Assembly (NCBI RefSeq): GCF_001027545.1 | Contig: NZ_CP009498.1 | Location: 868,001 to 932,000 of the forward strand | DNA: 64,000 nucleotides | Reading direction: 5' to 3' | Source: Endomicrobium proavitum | GTDB taxonomy: Bacteria; Elusimicrobiota; Endomicrobiia; Endomicrobiales; Endomicrobiaceae | Shown: positions 34,303 to 43,548 of the stretch, one piece after another | How the letters are laid out: the number at the start of each line of letters is the position of its first letter | How positions within the stretch are numbered: the first letter of the stretch is position 1 | Program-made: the position numbers and the translations under genes | Notes under the pieces: model-generated | Databases searched by the model: none | What the model was told of the DNA's origin: nothing | The model's input: the letters and a program-made list of their open reading frames with translations, nothing else

Positions 34303-36219
34303 TTAATACTTATATCTAAAAAAAACAGCGGCAAGCGGCGGTATGGAAACTTCAAGGCTGTAAGGCTTCGCATGCGCGCCAAAATCTTTAGTTTCTTTAA
34401 ATCCGAGATTTCCTACTCCGCTGCCAAAATATTCTTTGGCGTCGCTGTTGAGTATTTCTTCCCATTTGCCTTTATAATCTACTCCTATTTTATAATTGTG
34501 CCGCGGGATAGGCGTAAAATTAAATATGCACAGCACCGCTTCTTTGGCTTTTGGAGCTTTGCGGATAAAAGTAATTATGCTGTTGTCGGAATCGTTGGCG
34601 TCCACCCAGCTGAAACCTTCCCAGCTTAAATCGTTTTCAAACAGCGCCGGATTTTGTTTATAGACGGAATTTAAATCTCTGACAAATTTTTTCACCCCTG
34701 AATTTTCAGGATACGCCAAAAGGTGCCAGTCTAAACTGCCGTTAAAATCCCACTCTTTGAATTGTCCGAACTCTCCGCCCATAAACAAAAGTTTTTTACC
34801 GGGGTGCGAATACATATACGCAAACAAAACGCGCAAATTGGCAAACTGTCTCCATTTATCTCCGGGAAGTTTTGATATTAACGAACCTTTGCCGTTTGCA
34901 ACTTCGTCGTGCGAAAAAGGCAAAACAAAATTTTCGCTGAAAGCGTAAATAAAGCTAAATGTAAGTTTCCCGTGATGATATTTTCTAAAAACAGGATCTA
35001 CCTGCATGTAACTTAAAACGTCGTTCATCCAGCCCATGTTCCATTTATATCCAAACCCCAAACCACCAAGATACGTAGGCTTTGAAACCATAGGCCACGA
35101 CGTTGATTCTTCGGCGTAAGTTTGCACTCCGTCATAATTTTCGTAAACCACATGATTTAAGCGTTTTATAAATTCTATCGCTTCAAGATTCTCTTTGCCG
35201 CCGTATTTATTCGCAAGCCACTCGCCCTCTTTTCTTGAATAATCAAGATACAGCATAGACGCAACGCCGTCCACCCTTAGTCCGTCAATGTGATATTTAT
35301 CAAGCCAAAAAAGCGCGCTTGAAATTAAGAAATCTTTTACTTCATTTCTTCCGTAATTAAAAATTGCGCTTTTCCAGTCCGGATGAAAACCCTGTCTTTT
35401 ATCGGCATGTTCGTAAAGACACGTGCCGTCAAAAAAAGCAAGCCCGTGCTCGTCAAACGGAAAATGCGAGGGAACCCAGTCTAAAATTACGGCTATTTTT
35501 TCGCGGTGAAGTTTATCCACAAGATACATAAAATCCTGCGGAGTTCCAAAACGGGACGTAGGCGCAAAATATCCTAAACTCTGATAACCCCACGACGGGT
35601 CAAAAGGGTGCTCCATGACGGGCAAAAGTTCTACATGCGTAAACCCCATATCGCGGCAGTAGTCCGCAAGAGAATCTGCAATTTCCGTATAAGTAAGATA
35701 TCTGTCGTTATCTTCCGGCTTTCTGCGCCACGAACCGAGATGAACTTCGTAAATAGATATGGGAGCATTATTTGCGTTTTTTTGTTTTCTTGAATTCATC
35801 CAAACGGAATCGCTCCATGAATAATCAAGTTTCCAAAGTTTTGATGCGGTTTTTTTTGGAGTTTCAAAATGAAATGCGTAGGGGTCGGCTTTTTCTACCG
35901 AGTAGTTATTAAAGTTTGAAGTTATAAAATATTTGTAAGCGTCGCCTTGTTTAAGACCGGCAATAAAACCTTCCCAAATTCCGGAGCCGTCGGAGCGCAA
36001 AATAAGCGGATGAGACTGCCTGCTCCAAGAATTAAAATCTCCGGTTACGCAAACGCTTTTTGCATTTGGCGCCCACACGCAAAAATATGCGCCGTCAACG
36101 CCGTCTTTGGAAACAAGTTTAGAGCCCATTTTTTCATAAAGCCTAAAATGGCTGCCTTCGCGAAACAAATGAATGTCGTCTTCCGTCAAAAGCGAAAAAG
36201 TCTGAACTTTATTTTCCAT
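34303..36219 (-). CDS. glgB: 1,4-alpha-glucan branching enzyme
   Basis: GlgB introduces alpha-1,6 branches into glycogen. The protein (638 residues from ATG 36219, AGGCGG just upstream) has the N-terminal CBM48-like module (GAYFCVWAPNAKSVCVTGDFN). The GH13 barrel follows, with SYQSLGYF-type WGYQSLGYFAPTSRFG, then DWVPSHF, GLRVDGVASMLYLDY (catalytic Asp), TYAEESTSWP (catalytic Glu) and LPFSHDEV (His-Asp). A C-terminal all-beta domain ends it. It is the only glycogen gene in view; glgA, glgC and glgP are elsewhere or absent. It lies between the membrane-protein genes and the second hydrogenase operon. Confidence 0.95.
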   Translation of the reverse strand: MENKVQTFSLLTEDDIHLFREGSHFRLYEKMGSKLVSKDGVDGAYFCVWAPNAKSVCVTGDFNSWSRQSHPLILRSDGSGIWEGFIAGLKQGDAYKYFITSNFNNYSVEKADPYAFHFETPKKTASKLWKLDYSWSDSVWMNSRKQKNANNAPISIYEVHLGSWRRKPEDNDRYLTYTEIADSLADYCRDMGFTHVELLPVMEHPFDPSWGYQSLGYFAPTSRFGTPQDFMYLVDKLHREKIAVILDWVPSHFPFDEHGLAFFDGTCLYEHADKRQGFHPDWKSAIFNYGRNEVKDFLISSALFWLDKYHIDGLRVDGVASMLYLDYSRKEGEWLANKYGGKENLEAIEFIKRLNHVVYENYDGVQTYAEESTSWPMVSKPTYLGGLGFGYKWNMGWMNDVLSYMQVDPVFRKYHHGKLTFSFIYAFSENFVLPFSHDEVANGKGSLISKLPGDKWRQFANLRVLFAYMYSHPGKKLLFMGGEFGQFKEWDFNGSLDWHLLAYPENSGVKKFVRDLNSVYKQNPALFENDLSWEGFSWVDANDSDNSIITFIRKAPKAKEAVLCIFNFTPIPRHNYKIGVDYKGKWEEILNSDAKEYFGSGVGNLGFKETKDFGAHAKPYSLEVSIPPLAAVFFRYKY

Positions 36220-36261
36220 ACGGCCGCCTTTGAACTGCAAATTCAAATTGAATTTTTGCCG

Positions 36262-37305
36262 CTATATTGCGTTCTTATACTTTTTAAAAAGCATTACAAA
36301 AATAGTTTTTATTATTGCCGCCACGGGAACCGCAAAAACTATTCCTAAAAAACCGAAAATTTGCGCGCCCGCAAGCATCACAAAAATCATTGTTACAGGA
36401 CCTAAGTTTACATTCTGCCCTACGGCAAAAGGCTGAACAAAATTATTATCTAAAAATTGTATTATAAGAAAAGCGGGTATTACTTTAAAAAGAATTTCCA
36501 CGCTTTGATATTGTATAAGAGCAACCGCCGACGCAATTAAAAGACCTACCGTAGGCCCGGCGTAAGGCACCAAGTTTGCCACTCCTGCCGTCAACCCTAT
36601 TATAAGCGCAAAATTCACGTTAAAAATACTTAATGCGGCAACAGACATTACGCCGACAAACGAAGCTTCTATAAGCTGCCCTCTTATAAATCTGCCAAGC
36701 ACCGAATCTATTTCATAAATTACGGCCAGTATAGTTTCAACAAATTTTTCAGGCACAAACTCAACTATTGACTGAACGGTTTTTTCTCCGCCCAAAAGCA
36801 TAAAAAGCGATAGCAGCGGAATTAAAACAAATAGTGAGAATATTGAAAACATGCTCACAACATATTGCGGAATTCTTTGAGCTGCCCCGATAGATATGTT
36901 TTTAACTTTATCAATTACTATATCCGCAACGTTATATTCTTTAAGCATCGGAAGAGCGCTTTCGGCATTTTCTTTCAAGCGGACAAGCAAACCGTTTAAG
37001 GAATTATAATATGTCGGAATATTTACGGAAAGTTTGTCTATTTCTTCAAGAAATATAGGAATAAAAATTATTAAAAGCGCGGCTATAAACGCCAAAAATA
37101 TAGCCGCAATAACGGCTACGCCAACCCATCTTCTGTAACCGTAAGACTGTATTTTTGTAACAAGAGGCGAAAGCAGATAAGTTAAAAATGCGGCAAGCAA
37201 AAACGGGGCAAGTATGCCTTTTGCAAAATATAAAAACAGGCACACTGCCACAAAAATTAAAACAGACAAAATAAAAACTTTATTTTTAGACGATTCCGTC
37301 ATCAT
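36262..37305 (-). CDS. AI-2E family membrane permease
   Basis: A 347-residue polytopic protein of the AI-2E/PerM family. It has the usual N-terminal helices (VFILSVLIFVAVCLFLYFA, ILAPFLLAAFLTYLL with following SPLV), a long amphipathic middle, and the C-terminal set including VANLVPYAGPTVGLL and FLDNNFVQPFAVGQNVNLGP, the family signature. One E. coli member exports AI-2 and others are ion antiporters, so the cargo here is unknown. It sits 4 bases after the cyclic-nucleotide-binding gene and upstream of glgB. Confidence 0.9.
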   Translation of the reverse strand: MMTESSKNKVFILSVLIFVAVCLFLYFAKGILAPFLLAAFLTYLLSPLVTKIQSYGYRRWVGVAVIAAIFLAFIAALLIIFIPIFLEEIDKLSVNIPTYYNSLNGLLVRLKENAESALPMLKEYNVADIVIDKVKNISIGAAQRIPQYVVSMFSIFSLFVLIPLLSLFMLLGGEKTVQSIVEFVPEKFVETILAVIYEIDSVLGRFIRGQLIEASFVGVMSVAALSIFNVNFALIIGLTAGVANLVPYAGPTVGLLIASAVALIQYQSVEILFKVIPAFLIIQFLDNNFVQPFAVGQNVNLGPVTMIFVMLAGAQIFGFLGIVFAVPVAAIIKTIFVMLFKKYKNAI

Positions 37306-37309
37306 AGTT

Positions 37310-37765
37310 TTATAATTCCAAACACTTAAGTCTTGTGGCGAATATATTTGAAAGATTTTTCATTATCTTAAAACCGGTCTTAATGTCGGAGTCAACCAAG
37401 TCGTCAAGCTTAACTCTGTATATAAGATAGAGCTCGGATTTTTTTACAGCCGTTGCAGAAGAGTCATGTTTTTTATTTTCAAAAAGCGCAATTTCGCCGA
37501 AAAAATCTTCAGCCCCTAAAATTTTATCGGAGCTGGCGCTGCTTATTTTTATTTCGCCTTCTTTTATTATGTAAACTACGTTGGCTTCCTGTTTAATTTT
37601 AAAAATTTTATCGCCGACGGCGTAAGTTTTTTTAAAAACTATCAAAGCTATTTTTGCAAGCGCTTTATCGTGAACGCCCTGAAACAGCTCAATCTTTTTT
37701 AAAAACTGAACATCCTCTTTTAAAGCGGAATCAATAAAAAGATTTTTTAAGATTTGTTTTATCAT
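37310..37765 (-). CDS. Cyclic-nucleotide-binding-domain protein
   Basis: A 151-residue protein formed almost entirely by one cNMP-binding fold (residues about 20-140). It contains IELFQGVHDKALAKIA, YAVGDKIFKIKQEANVVYIIKEGEI, the phosphate-binding cassette region LGAEDFFGEIALFENKKHDSSATAV (FGEIAL conserved, the usual Arg replaced by Asp/Ser) and a final helix. No DNA-binding or kinase domain is attached. It may act as a free regulatory module for the flanking membrane proteins; ligand binding is uncertain because the cassette arginine is not evident. Confidence 0.85.
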   Translation of the reverse strand: MIKQILKNLFIDSALKEDVQFLKKIELFQGVHDKALAKIALIVFKKTYAVGDKIFKIKQEANVVYIIKEGEIKISSASSDKILGAEDFFGEIALFENKKHDSSATAVKKSELYLIYRVKLDDLVDSDIKTGFKIMKNLSNIFATRLKCLEL

Positions 37766-37791
37766 AAACTGCGTCTCCGTTTGAACGGTTT

Positions 37792-39186
37792 CTATTTAGC
37801 TGCTTTTTTATTTATTATCCATACAACAAACCATAAAACGCAAATTAGCGCAAGTATAGGCGCTACCGTAAGAAAAATAAATCTGCTCATAACATCAGAC
37901 GCAATATTTATATAAAACGCCGTCGCGCCCGCAAAAAATACGGACATTGCAAAAGGCAAATTGCGCGTTATATATTTTGAAACTTTGCCGGTAAGAAGTA
38001 AAAACAAAACGGCAAACCAAAACATAAAAGAAAACAGATAAATCGTCTCTGCGTTTTTAACGTAATAATAGAACGCCGCAAAAGGTTCAAAAATAAATCT
38101 GCCGATATCCGAGCTTTGCTTTTCTCTGTAAAGTATTACGCTTATATCGGGGTTTTCTATAAGCTGGTCTCTTAAGTTTACGTTTTTAGAACCTTTAAAA
38201 ACAGTCCAAACGTCGGTCATATACCCCCAGCCGTGCCAGTCGGTAACGCCAAACATTAAAAGCCCGTCTTGTTTTGCAAAATTAATAAGCGCGCGCTGCT
38301 CGGTTTCGTCAAAATATCTGTATCCGCAATTATAAATTTCAAAACCGTCTATGCCCATATCGCGCAACTCTTCAAAAGTAAACTTGTGCCATTTCCACCA
38401 ATGCGGAACAATGGCAATCATGCCGTTTTCATGAGCCAAACTTATAAGCTCTTCGGTAGTTTTGCCTCTGAAATTGCTTGCGTCAAACTTTTTTTGAGCA
38501 AGAAGAACAAGAGATATTCCGTCGCTGGTCTGCATTTGAACGCCCGGGAAAACTTTTTTATTTACAACATTTTGAGGGAACTGTTCAAGGCTTGACGAAA
38601 CGGCGTGTTCTGTTATAAAAAACGAATCGTATCCGTGTTTATTGTGAAACGTAAGATTTGACGCGGGAGCGGCAACGCCGTCATGAGAATAAAGAGAATG
38701 CGAATGCGTGTCAACGGCAATAAAACCGGCCGGCTTTATAAGTTTAGCTCCTTCAAGAGGAAGCATTGCGGTAAGCACAAAAGCGGAAAGCAAAAACAAC
38801 ACGCCGTAAAAAACTTTTACAATAGTTTGTTTAACGGTTTTAGCGGACACTTTGCAATAAATTAAAATTAAAACTATAACCCATGCAAACCACGATATAA
38901 CCGCAGGCTGATAAAAATTTCTGTTTAATGTAAGAGCGTAATACGTAAACGCGTAATATGGTTCTATAAAAAATCTGATTACAGGCCATTGCAAAGAAAA
39001 ATTAGGAGTTTTGGCGCCGGAAATTAAATCGTATAAAAACATCGGAGAATAAAACAGCAGGCTTGAACCCGCAATAAAACACAACAACAGCAGCAGCCAG
39101 TTAAGAGCAGTGTTATTATTTTTTGATTTAACGCCGACGGTATCAACGGCTTGAGTTTTTACGGCGCGTTTTAACTTTCTTATCAC
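37792..39186 (-). CDS. Membrane protein with a PHP phosphoesterase domain
   Basis: A 464-residue protein with predicted helices at about 29-60, 70-110 and 120-150, a PHP-type metallo-phosphoesterase domain in the middle, and further helices near the C terminus. The PHP motifs are clear: FIAVDTHSHSLYSHDG (two metal-binding His and Asp), FFITEHA, a later VPHWWKWH and FGVTDWHGWG. GTG at 39186 is the start because GGAGG lies 5 bases upstream. Such proteins often hydrolyse phosphate esters, but the membrane-embedded form is uncharacterised as far as I know. It directly follows tolR. Confidence 0.85.
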   Translation of the reverse strand: MIRKLKRAVKTQAVDTVGVKSKNNNTALNWLLLLLCFIAGSSLLFYSPMFLYDLISGAKTPNFSLQWPVIRFFIEPYYAFTYYALTLNRNFYQPAVISWFAWVIVLILIYCKVSAKTVKQTIVKVFYGVLFLLSAFVLTAMLPLEGAKLIKPAGFIAVDTHSHSLYSHDGVAAPASNLTFHNKHGYDSFFITEHAVSSSLEQFPQNVVNKKVFPGVQMQTSDGISLVLLAQKKFDASNFRGKTTEELISLAHENGMIAIVPHWWKWHKFTFEELRDMGIDGFEIYNCGYRYFDETEQRALINFAKQDGLLMFGVTDWHGWGYMTDVWTVFKGSKNVNLRDQLIENPDISVILYREKQSSDIGRFIFEPFAAFYYYVKNAETIYLFSFMFWFAVLFLLLTGKVSKYITRNLPFAMSVFFAGATAFYINIASDVMSRFIFLTVAPILALICVLWFVVWIINKKAAK

Positions 39187-39197
39187 AACGACCTCCG

Positions 39198-39605
39198 TTA
39201 CTTCATTTTATTGTCAACGGCAAGAGCAAACTTTGTGGCGCCGGCAATTTTTGCTTTATCCATAAACTGCATGATATAATCGTATTTTACGTCTTTATCG
39301 CCTTTTATAACTATCGGCTTATCCGGAGATTTTGCAAGCAGCTGCCTTATGGTCTGTTCAACGTTTGAAGAATGAATTTGTTTGCCCTGTATGTAAGCAA
39401 ACCCGTCTCTTGTGATAAGAACTTCAACGTTTGTTGAATCTTCGCTGTCGGTAGTGGCGGTTTTTGGAAGATTTACTTTTATCCCCGGCTGCATAAGCAT
39501 TGGGGTTGTTATCATAAAAATTATGAGAAGCACAAGTATTACGTCGGTAAACGGAGTTATGTTTATTTCAGATACTACTTTGCTTTTGCCTCTGGAGGAT
39601 TTCAT
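39198..39605 (-). CDS. tolR: TolR/ExbD-family biopolymer transport protein
   Basis: A 135-residue inner-membrane protein with one N-terminal transmembrane helix (about residues 19-40) containing the key Asp in INITPFTDVILVLLIIFM, the proton-channel residue of ExbD/TolR. The periplasmic domain follows (VLITRDGFAYIQGK, VIKGDKDVKYDYIMQFMD). With TolQ just upstream (3-base gap) it forms the proton-driven motor of the Tol system, which pulls in the outer membrane during division. Confidence 0.94.
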   Translation of the reverse strand: MKSSRGKSKVVSEINITPFTDVILVLLIIFMITTPMLMQPGIKVNLPKTATTDSEDSTNVEVLITRDGFAYIQGKQIHSSNVEQTIRQLLAKSPDKPIVIKGDKDVKYDYIMQFMDKAKIAGATKFALAVDNKMK

Positions 39606-39608
39606 CGT

Positions 39609-40232
39609 TTATTTCCCCGATATAAAGTCTTCTACGGCAGACGCGCTGTATTCCATATCTACCACGAAATTATCTATAGTTTTGCTCAAAAAGTTGTAAG
39701 CTATAACCGCAGGAATTGCCACCGCAAGACCTGCCGCAGTTGCTATAAGAGATTCCGACACTCCGCCGATAACTACCGAAATTCCGCCGGAGCCTACCTG
39801 CGCTATATTTTTAAAAGATTTAATAATTCCGATAACCGTTCCAAGCAAGCCTATGTAAACCGCGATACTTCCTATTGTTCCGATAATAGTCGTATATTTT
39901 TCAAGAATAATAGTTTGAATTTTAATTTCTCTATCCATAGCTTCGCCGGGAGTTCCTTCCTTGCTTGAATAAGCGTCAAGACCGGCTTTAACCACCGGAG
40001 CCATAGGGGACAACGTGTTGTCGCACAAATTAATTGCGCCGTCAACATTTTTCTTTCTGAGCTTTTCTAAAATTTGGTTTATAAAAGTTTTTCTTGTAAC
40101 TTTAGATTTGTTTTTAAATTCCATAAGCTTTAAAATAATTACGGCTATAGATAAAACCGACGCGCCTATTAAAATCCAAAACGGCCAGCCGCCCATCCAA
40201 ATTATTGCAAAAACGCTTTTACCGGCAAACAT
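39609..40232 (-). CDS. tolQ: TolQ/ExbB-family proton-channel protein
   Basis: A 207-residue polytopic protein with three helices: an N-terminal one (WPFWILIGASVLSIAVIIL, about 14-32) and two near 115-180. The latter include TIGSIAVYIGLLGTVIGIIKSF and ESLIATAAGLAVAIPAVIAYN with the conserved Thr/Ser-lined channel pattern. It assembles as a pentamer around TolR. The cytoplasmic loop carries the basic stretch typical of the family. It lies between tolB and tolR in this unusual pal-to-tolR order. Confidence 0.93.
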   Translation of the reverse strand: MFAGKSVFAIIWMGGWPFWILIGASVLSIAVIILKLMEFKNKSKVTRKTFINQILEKLRKKNVDGAINLCDNTLSPMAPVVKAGLDAYSSKEGTPGEAMDREIKIQTIILEKYTTIIGTIGSIAVYIGLLGTVIGIIKSFKNIAQVGSGGISVVIGGVSESLIATAAGLAVAIPAVIAYNFLSKTIDNFVVDMEYSASAVEDFISGK

Positions 40233-40254
40233 TGTTCCACCTCTTTATATTTTT

Positions 40255-41547
40255 TTATTTGTCGCTTAAATTTGGAGACCACGACGGAGTAAACGAACTT
40301 CCCGGCATTGCCGCAAGTTTTCTGGTTCCGGAACCGTCTATAGCCATTATGTATATTTCGCTCTTTCCGGATCTGTTTGAAGAAAATACCACAAATCTGC
40401 CGTCGGGAGACCATGTGGGGTTTTCGTTGTTTCTTTGTCCGTTTGTGAGTTTTGTAACTTTTGCCGTGGGCAAATCGTAAACGTATAAATCGTAGTTTCC
40501 GCCGGGCTGTCTCATAGTGAAAACTATTTTATCTCCTCTCGGGGACCACGCCGGAGAATCGCAATATCCCGAAGTGGTAAGCCTTCTGACGTTTCCGCCT
40601 TCAACGTTCATTATGTAAAGCTGCGGATAACCCGGTCTGTCCGATATAAAAACTATTTCCTGACCGTTCGGGGCAAACGTCGCGCTTGTATCTATTGCCG
40701 CGCCGTCGGTAAGTCTGCGCAATATTTCGCCTTTGGGCGTTATAAGATATAAGTTTGGAGCTTTGCCGCGAGAAAGGGTAAGAATAATTTTTGTTCCGTC
40801 CGGAGAAAAAGAGCCCGTGGCGTTAAGCCCCGTATATTTTGAAATTACGCTTCTCTTATTTTTCTCAAGATCTAAAAACATTAAATCCGGATTGTTATAT
40901 ATGTAGCTGGTGTATATTATTCCGCTTCCGTCCGGCGACCACTTCGGCAAAAGATTTATTTTACCGTCTTTTGTAAGCCTTCTCAAATTGTGTCCGTCAT
41001 AATCTACAATATACAGCTCTTTATTTTTTGTGCTGTTGTTTACAAAAACTATTTTTGAACCGGCTATGCCGCGCTCGCCCGTGAAACGGCGAATAATTTC
41101 GTCGCTTATTGAATGCGCTATAGTTCTTGAGTCCGCTTTTTTAGCGGTATAATTTTGTTTCCAAATAACCTGTCCGGACATAACGTCGTAAAGTTTAGCT
41201 TCCGTAGTAAACTGTCCGTCTGAAGTTTTTACAATGTCGGCGCCAAGCAAAACCGACGCGCCTTTTTTATCCCAAAATTCAAGCTGCTGCGCAAAAGGTA
41301 TATTTTTTGAAGGATCGCCCAAAATAATGTTGAAATATCTTGAAAGAATAAGATCGTTTTCTACGGCTTCTTTTAAAACCGCCGCGTTGCTTGCGCTTTC
41401 GTCAAGCCCGTCGGAATAGCTAAACGACTGAATTGCAATGTCAGACCTGCTTCCGGTAGCGGAAAGAGACAAATAAATGTCTCCCTGCGCAAAAACCGAC
41501 GAAGCGAAAAACAAAACTAACGACGCCAAAGCTAAAATTTTTTTCAT
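40255..41547 (-). CDS. tolB: Tol-Pal beta-propeller protein TolB
   Basis: A periplasmic protein of 430 residues with a signal peptide (MKKILALASLVLFFASSVFA). The N-terminal domain contacts TolA (VENDLILSRYFNIIL), and a six-bladed beta-propeller is made of WSPDG/FSPDG repeats (LPKWSPDGSGIIYTS, GSFSPDGTKIILT, ATFAPNGQEIVFIS, PAWSPRGDKIVFT, PTWSPDGRFVVFSS). It binds Pal and helps recycle it during constriction. It directly follows tolA (3-base gap). Confidence 0.95.
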   Translation of the reverse strand: MKKILALASLVLFFASSVFAQGDIYLSLSATGSRSDIAIQSFSYSDGLDESASNAAVLKEAVENDLILSRYFNIILGDPSKNIPFAQQLEFWDKKGASVLLGADIVKTSDGQFTTEAKLYDVMSGQVIWKQNYTAKKADSRTIAHSISDEIIRRFTGERGIAGSKIVFVNNSTKNKELYIVDYDGHNLRRLTKDGKINLLPKWSPDGSGIIYTSYIYNNPDLMFLDLEKNKRSVISKYTGLNATGSFSPDGTKIILTLSRGKAPNLYLITPKGEILRRLTDGAAIDTSATFAPNGQEIVFISDRPGYPQLYIMNVEGGNVRRLTTSGYCDSPAWSPRGDKIVFTMRQPGGNYDLYVYDLPTAKVTKLTNGQRNNENPTWSPDGRFVVFSSNRSGKSEIYIMAIDGSGTRKLAAMPGSSFTPSWSPNLSDK

Positions 41548-41550
41548 TTT

Positions 41551-42210
41551 TTAATTCCTGTATTTAAACTCAAAATAAACGCCTAAAGAATCTTTCTCGT
41601 AATCTTCCGGAAGAGGAGCAAACGGACTTGCAAGCTCAATGGCGCGCGCGGCGTTTCTGTCATAACCGGAATCGCCGGACGAGTCCGTAACTTTTATATC
41701 AACAACGGCTCCGTTTTTAAGTATTCTAAAAAACACTACAGCTCTAAGCTTTCCGTAACTTTCCGTCCACTGCCAAAATCTTCCTATTTTTCGCACAACG
41801 GTGTTAGTGTAATACGCATATTTAAAATCTTGAGTGTCTAACGACAATCCGCCGTATTGCGAACCTGCGACTTCATTAGTAGGTTTTGTTTCCGACTGTT
41901 GTGTTTTAGGGGTATTATCTACCGGCTTGGATTTTTCCGGCTTCTTAGATTTGTCTTTTACGGCAACGTCGCCTTTTTTAGGCGGTTCTTCTTTCGGCTG
42001 CTGCTTTTTAGGTTCTTCCTTAGGCGCAACGGGAGCCGGGTCTGCGCGCTGCACAGACGGAGTAAAAAAAGAAACCTCTATCGGTACCGACATAAAAACA
42101 CGATTATGCCTTATGCGGTGTATTTCATATATGAGAACTGCCGTCAAATGCAATGCGATTGCAATCGCAAGATATTTAATTAACGAATCTGTATTATCTC
42201 TTTTTAACAT
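41551..42210 (-). CDS. tolA: TolA/TonB-like energy transducer
   Basis: A 219-residue protein (ATG at 42210; GTG one codon earlier also possible) with one N-terminal membrane helix (about 11-27, IKYLAIAIALHLTAVLIYE). A Pro/Lys/Glu-rich stretch (PAPVAPKEEPKKQQPKEEPP) spans the periplasm. The C-terminal domain is of TonB/TolA type (FRILKNGAVVDIKVTDSSGDSGYDRNAARAI). It couples the TolQR motor to TolB and Pal. The position upstream of tolB and after cpoB supports TolA rather than TonB. Confidence 0.88.
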   Translation of the reverse strand: MLKRDNTDSLIKYLAIAIALHLTAVLIYEIHRIRHNRVFMSVPIEVSFFTPSVQRADPAPVAPKEEPKKQQPKEEPPKKGDVAVKDKSKKPEKSKPVDNTPKTQQSETKPTNEVAGSQYGGLSLDTQDFKYAYYTNTVVRKIGRFWQWTESYGKLRAVVFFRILKNGAVVDIKVTDSSGDSGYDRNAARAIELASPFAPLPEDYEKDSLGVYFEFKYRN

Positions 42211-42952
42211 CACTATACGCTCTGATTTTTTCTCTTGCCGTCAGAGCTTCCGAACTCTGAGGATAGTCTTTAACTATCAAAGCGAAAATATTTAACGCGT
42301 CGCTTTTCTTGTCTAAAGCCTCATAACTAAGAGCTGTTTTAAGTTTTGCGGTTACTGTTAAATCCGACAACTTGTAATTTTTTTCAACTTTTTTGTATTC
42401 TTCAACGGCTCTGTCCCAGTTTTTTAGGGAATACATGCACTCGCCCATATAAAACTGCGCTTGAGGGGCAAGCTCCGAAGACGGGAATTTTTCAATGAAA
42501 GATTTAAAACCTTGATATGATAAATCGTATTTTCCTCGGGCGTAATCGCTGTATGCGGTTTGATAAACGCTTACGGGAGAAACTTGAGCCAATGGCGCCG
42601 CCGGCGCAAGATTAGGAGCGGTATTTGTAGCCGCGGATAAATCGTAAGCGTCCACAATTTTTGCGCTCTGGCTGTTTCTTATTTCATTTTCAAGCGCCTG
42701 AACTTTTTGCGTAAGTATAAGAATTTTATTTTGAATATCTTTTACCGTTTCGTTTAACACGTCGGAATTTCCGGTGGCGGAATCTGTTTTGAGAGATAAA
42801 TCCGCATTTCTGGTTTGCAGCTCGCTAAAATTTATTTGCATCTGCGAAACTTCGTCGCGCAACTGAGTTAAATCTTTTGAATTTGCGGGAACGCATCCGG
42901 AAACTGCAAATACGCTAACTAATAATACGGCAGGCAAAATATATTTTTTCAT
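42194..42952 (-). CDS. cpoB: CpoB/YbgF-type periplasmic TPR protein
   Basis: A 252-residue secreted protein (ATG 42952 chosen over the in-frame TTG at 42964). It has a lipoprotein-like signal: residues about 4-18 are hydrophobic and end VFAVSGC, so the Cys is a probable lipidation site. A coiled coil follows (LRDEVSQMQINFSELQTRNADLSL and TQKVQALENEIRN), then tetratricopeptide repeats with YSDYARGKYDLSYQGFKSF and YMGECMYSLKNWDRAVEEYKKV. CpoB joins Tol-Pal to peptidoglycan synthesis. The predicted Cys anchor differs from the soluble E. coli protein. Confidence 0.9.
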   Translation of the reverse strand: MKKYILPAVLLVSVFAVSGCVPANSKDLTQLRDEVSQMQINFSELQTRNADLSLKTDSATGNSDVLNETVKDIQNKILILTQKVQALENEIRNSQSAKIVDAYDLSAATNTAPNLAPAAPLAQVSPVSVYQTAYSDYARGKYDLSYQGFKSFIEKFPSSELAPQAQFYMGECMYSLKNWDRAVEEYKKVEKNYKLSDLTVTAKLKTALSYEALDKKSDALNIFALIVKDYPQSSEALTAREKIRAYSDVKKR

Positions 42953-42982
42953 ATTAACACCCAATGAATATTTTTTTAATTA

Positions 42983-43468
42983 TTATTTTTGATTCTTTGA
43001 TTCGGATCTTCTGTTTTCAGACCATGCCGCTTCGTTGGAAGCCGGGTTAGCCGGTTTTTCTTCGCCGTAGGAAATTGTAGCTATTCTGTTTCCGGCAACG
43101 CCAAGCTGTATATAATATTGGCGAACAGTTGAAGCTCTGCGCTGCGCAAGAGTAAGATTATATTCCGTGGTTCCTCTTTCGTCGGTATGGCCTTCAACTA
43201 CTATGTTTACTTTAGGATTTTTCAAAAGCCATTTTGCGTTATCTTTCAATGTTTCAATAGCGGAAGCCGAAAGTTCGCTTTTGTCAAAATCAAAACGTAT
43301 GGTTTTTAAATTAGGATTTGTTTCCGTTTCGCCTCTGTAAGTAGGTTCTACGGAAGTATCAACGGTTCCCGAACTGTCCGCGCCGCTTCCCGGCTGAACG
43401 TCGCCTTTTTTACAGCCTGCAGCAAACACCAAAACGCCAAACATTGCCAACAAAAGAATTTTTTTCAT
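42983..43468 (-). CDS. pal: Peptidoglycan-associated lipoprotein Pal
   Basis: A 161-residue outer-membrane lipoprotein with signal and lipobox (LLAMFGVLVFAAGC, Cys19) and an OmpA-like peptidoglycan-binding domain. Its motifs are TIRFDFDKSELSASAIETL, VEGHTDERGTTEYNLTLAQRRA and TISYGEEKPA. The Asp and Arg that hold diaminopimelate (in GHTDERG and QRRAS) are present. Pal anchors the outer membrane to the wall. It is the first gene of this Tol-Pal unit, in contrast to the usual late position. Confidence 0.95.
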   Translation of the reverse strand: MKKILLLAMFGVLVFAAGCKKGDVQPGSGADSSGTVDTSVEPTYRGETETNPNLKTIRFDFDKSELSASAIETLKDNAKWLLKNPKVNIVVEGHTDERGTTEYNLTLAQRRASTVRQYYIQLGVAGNRIATISYGEEKPANPASNEAAWSENRRSESKNQK

Positions 43469-43491
43469 AATATAACTCCCGTGTATAAATT

Positions 43492-43541
43492 TATGCTTCG
43501 TTTTGCAACACCTATATATGCTTTGTTTTGCAACACCTATA
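43492..43541. repeat. 25-bp tandem repeat in the pal leader
   Basis: Two immediately adjacent 25-base copies (43492-43516 and 43517-43541) differ at one base. Each contains TTTTGCAACACCTATA. They lie between the promoter and the pal start and so form most of the 5' untranslated region. Confidence 0.85.
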
Positions 43542-43548
43542 ATAGTAT

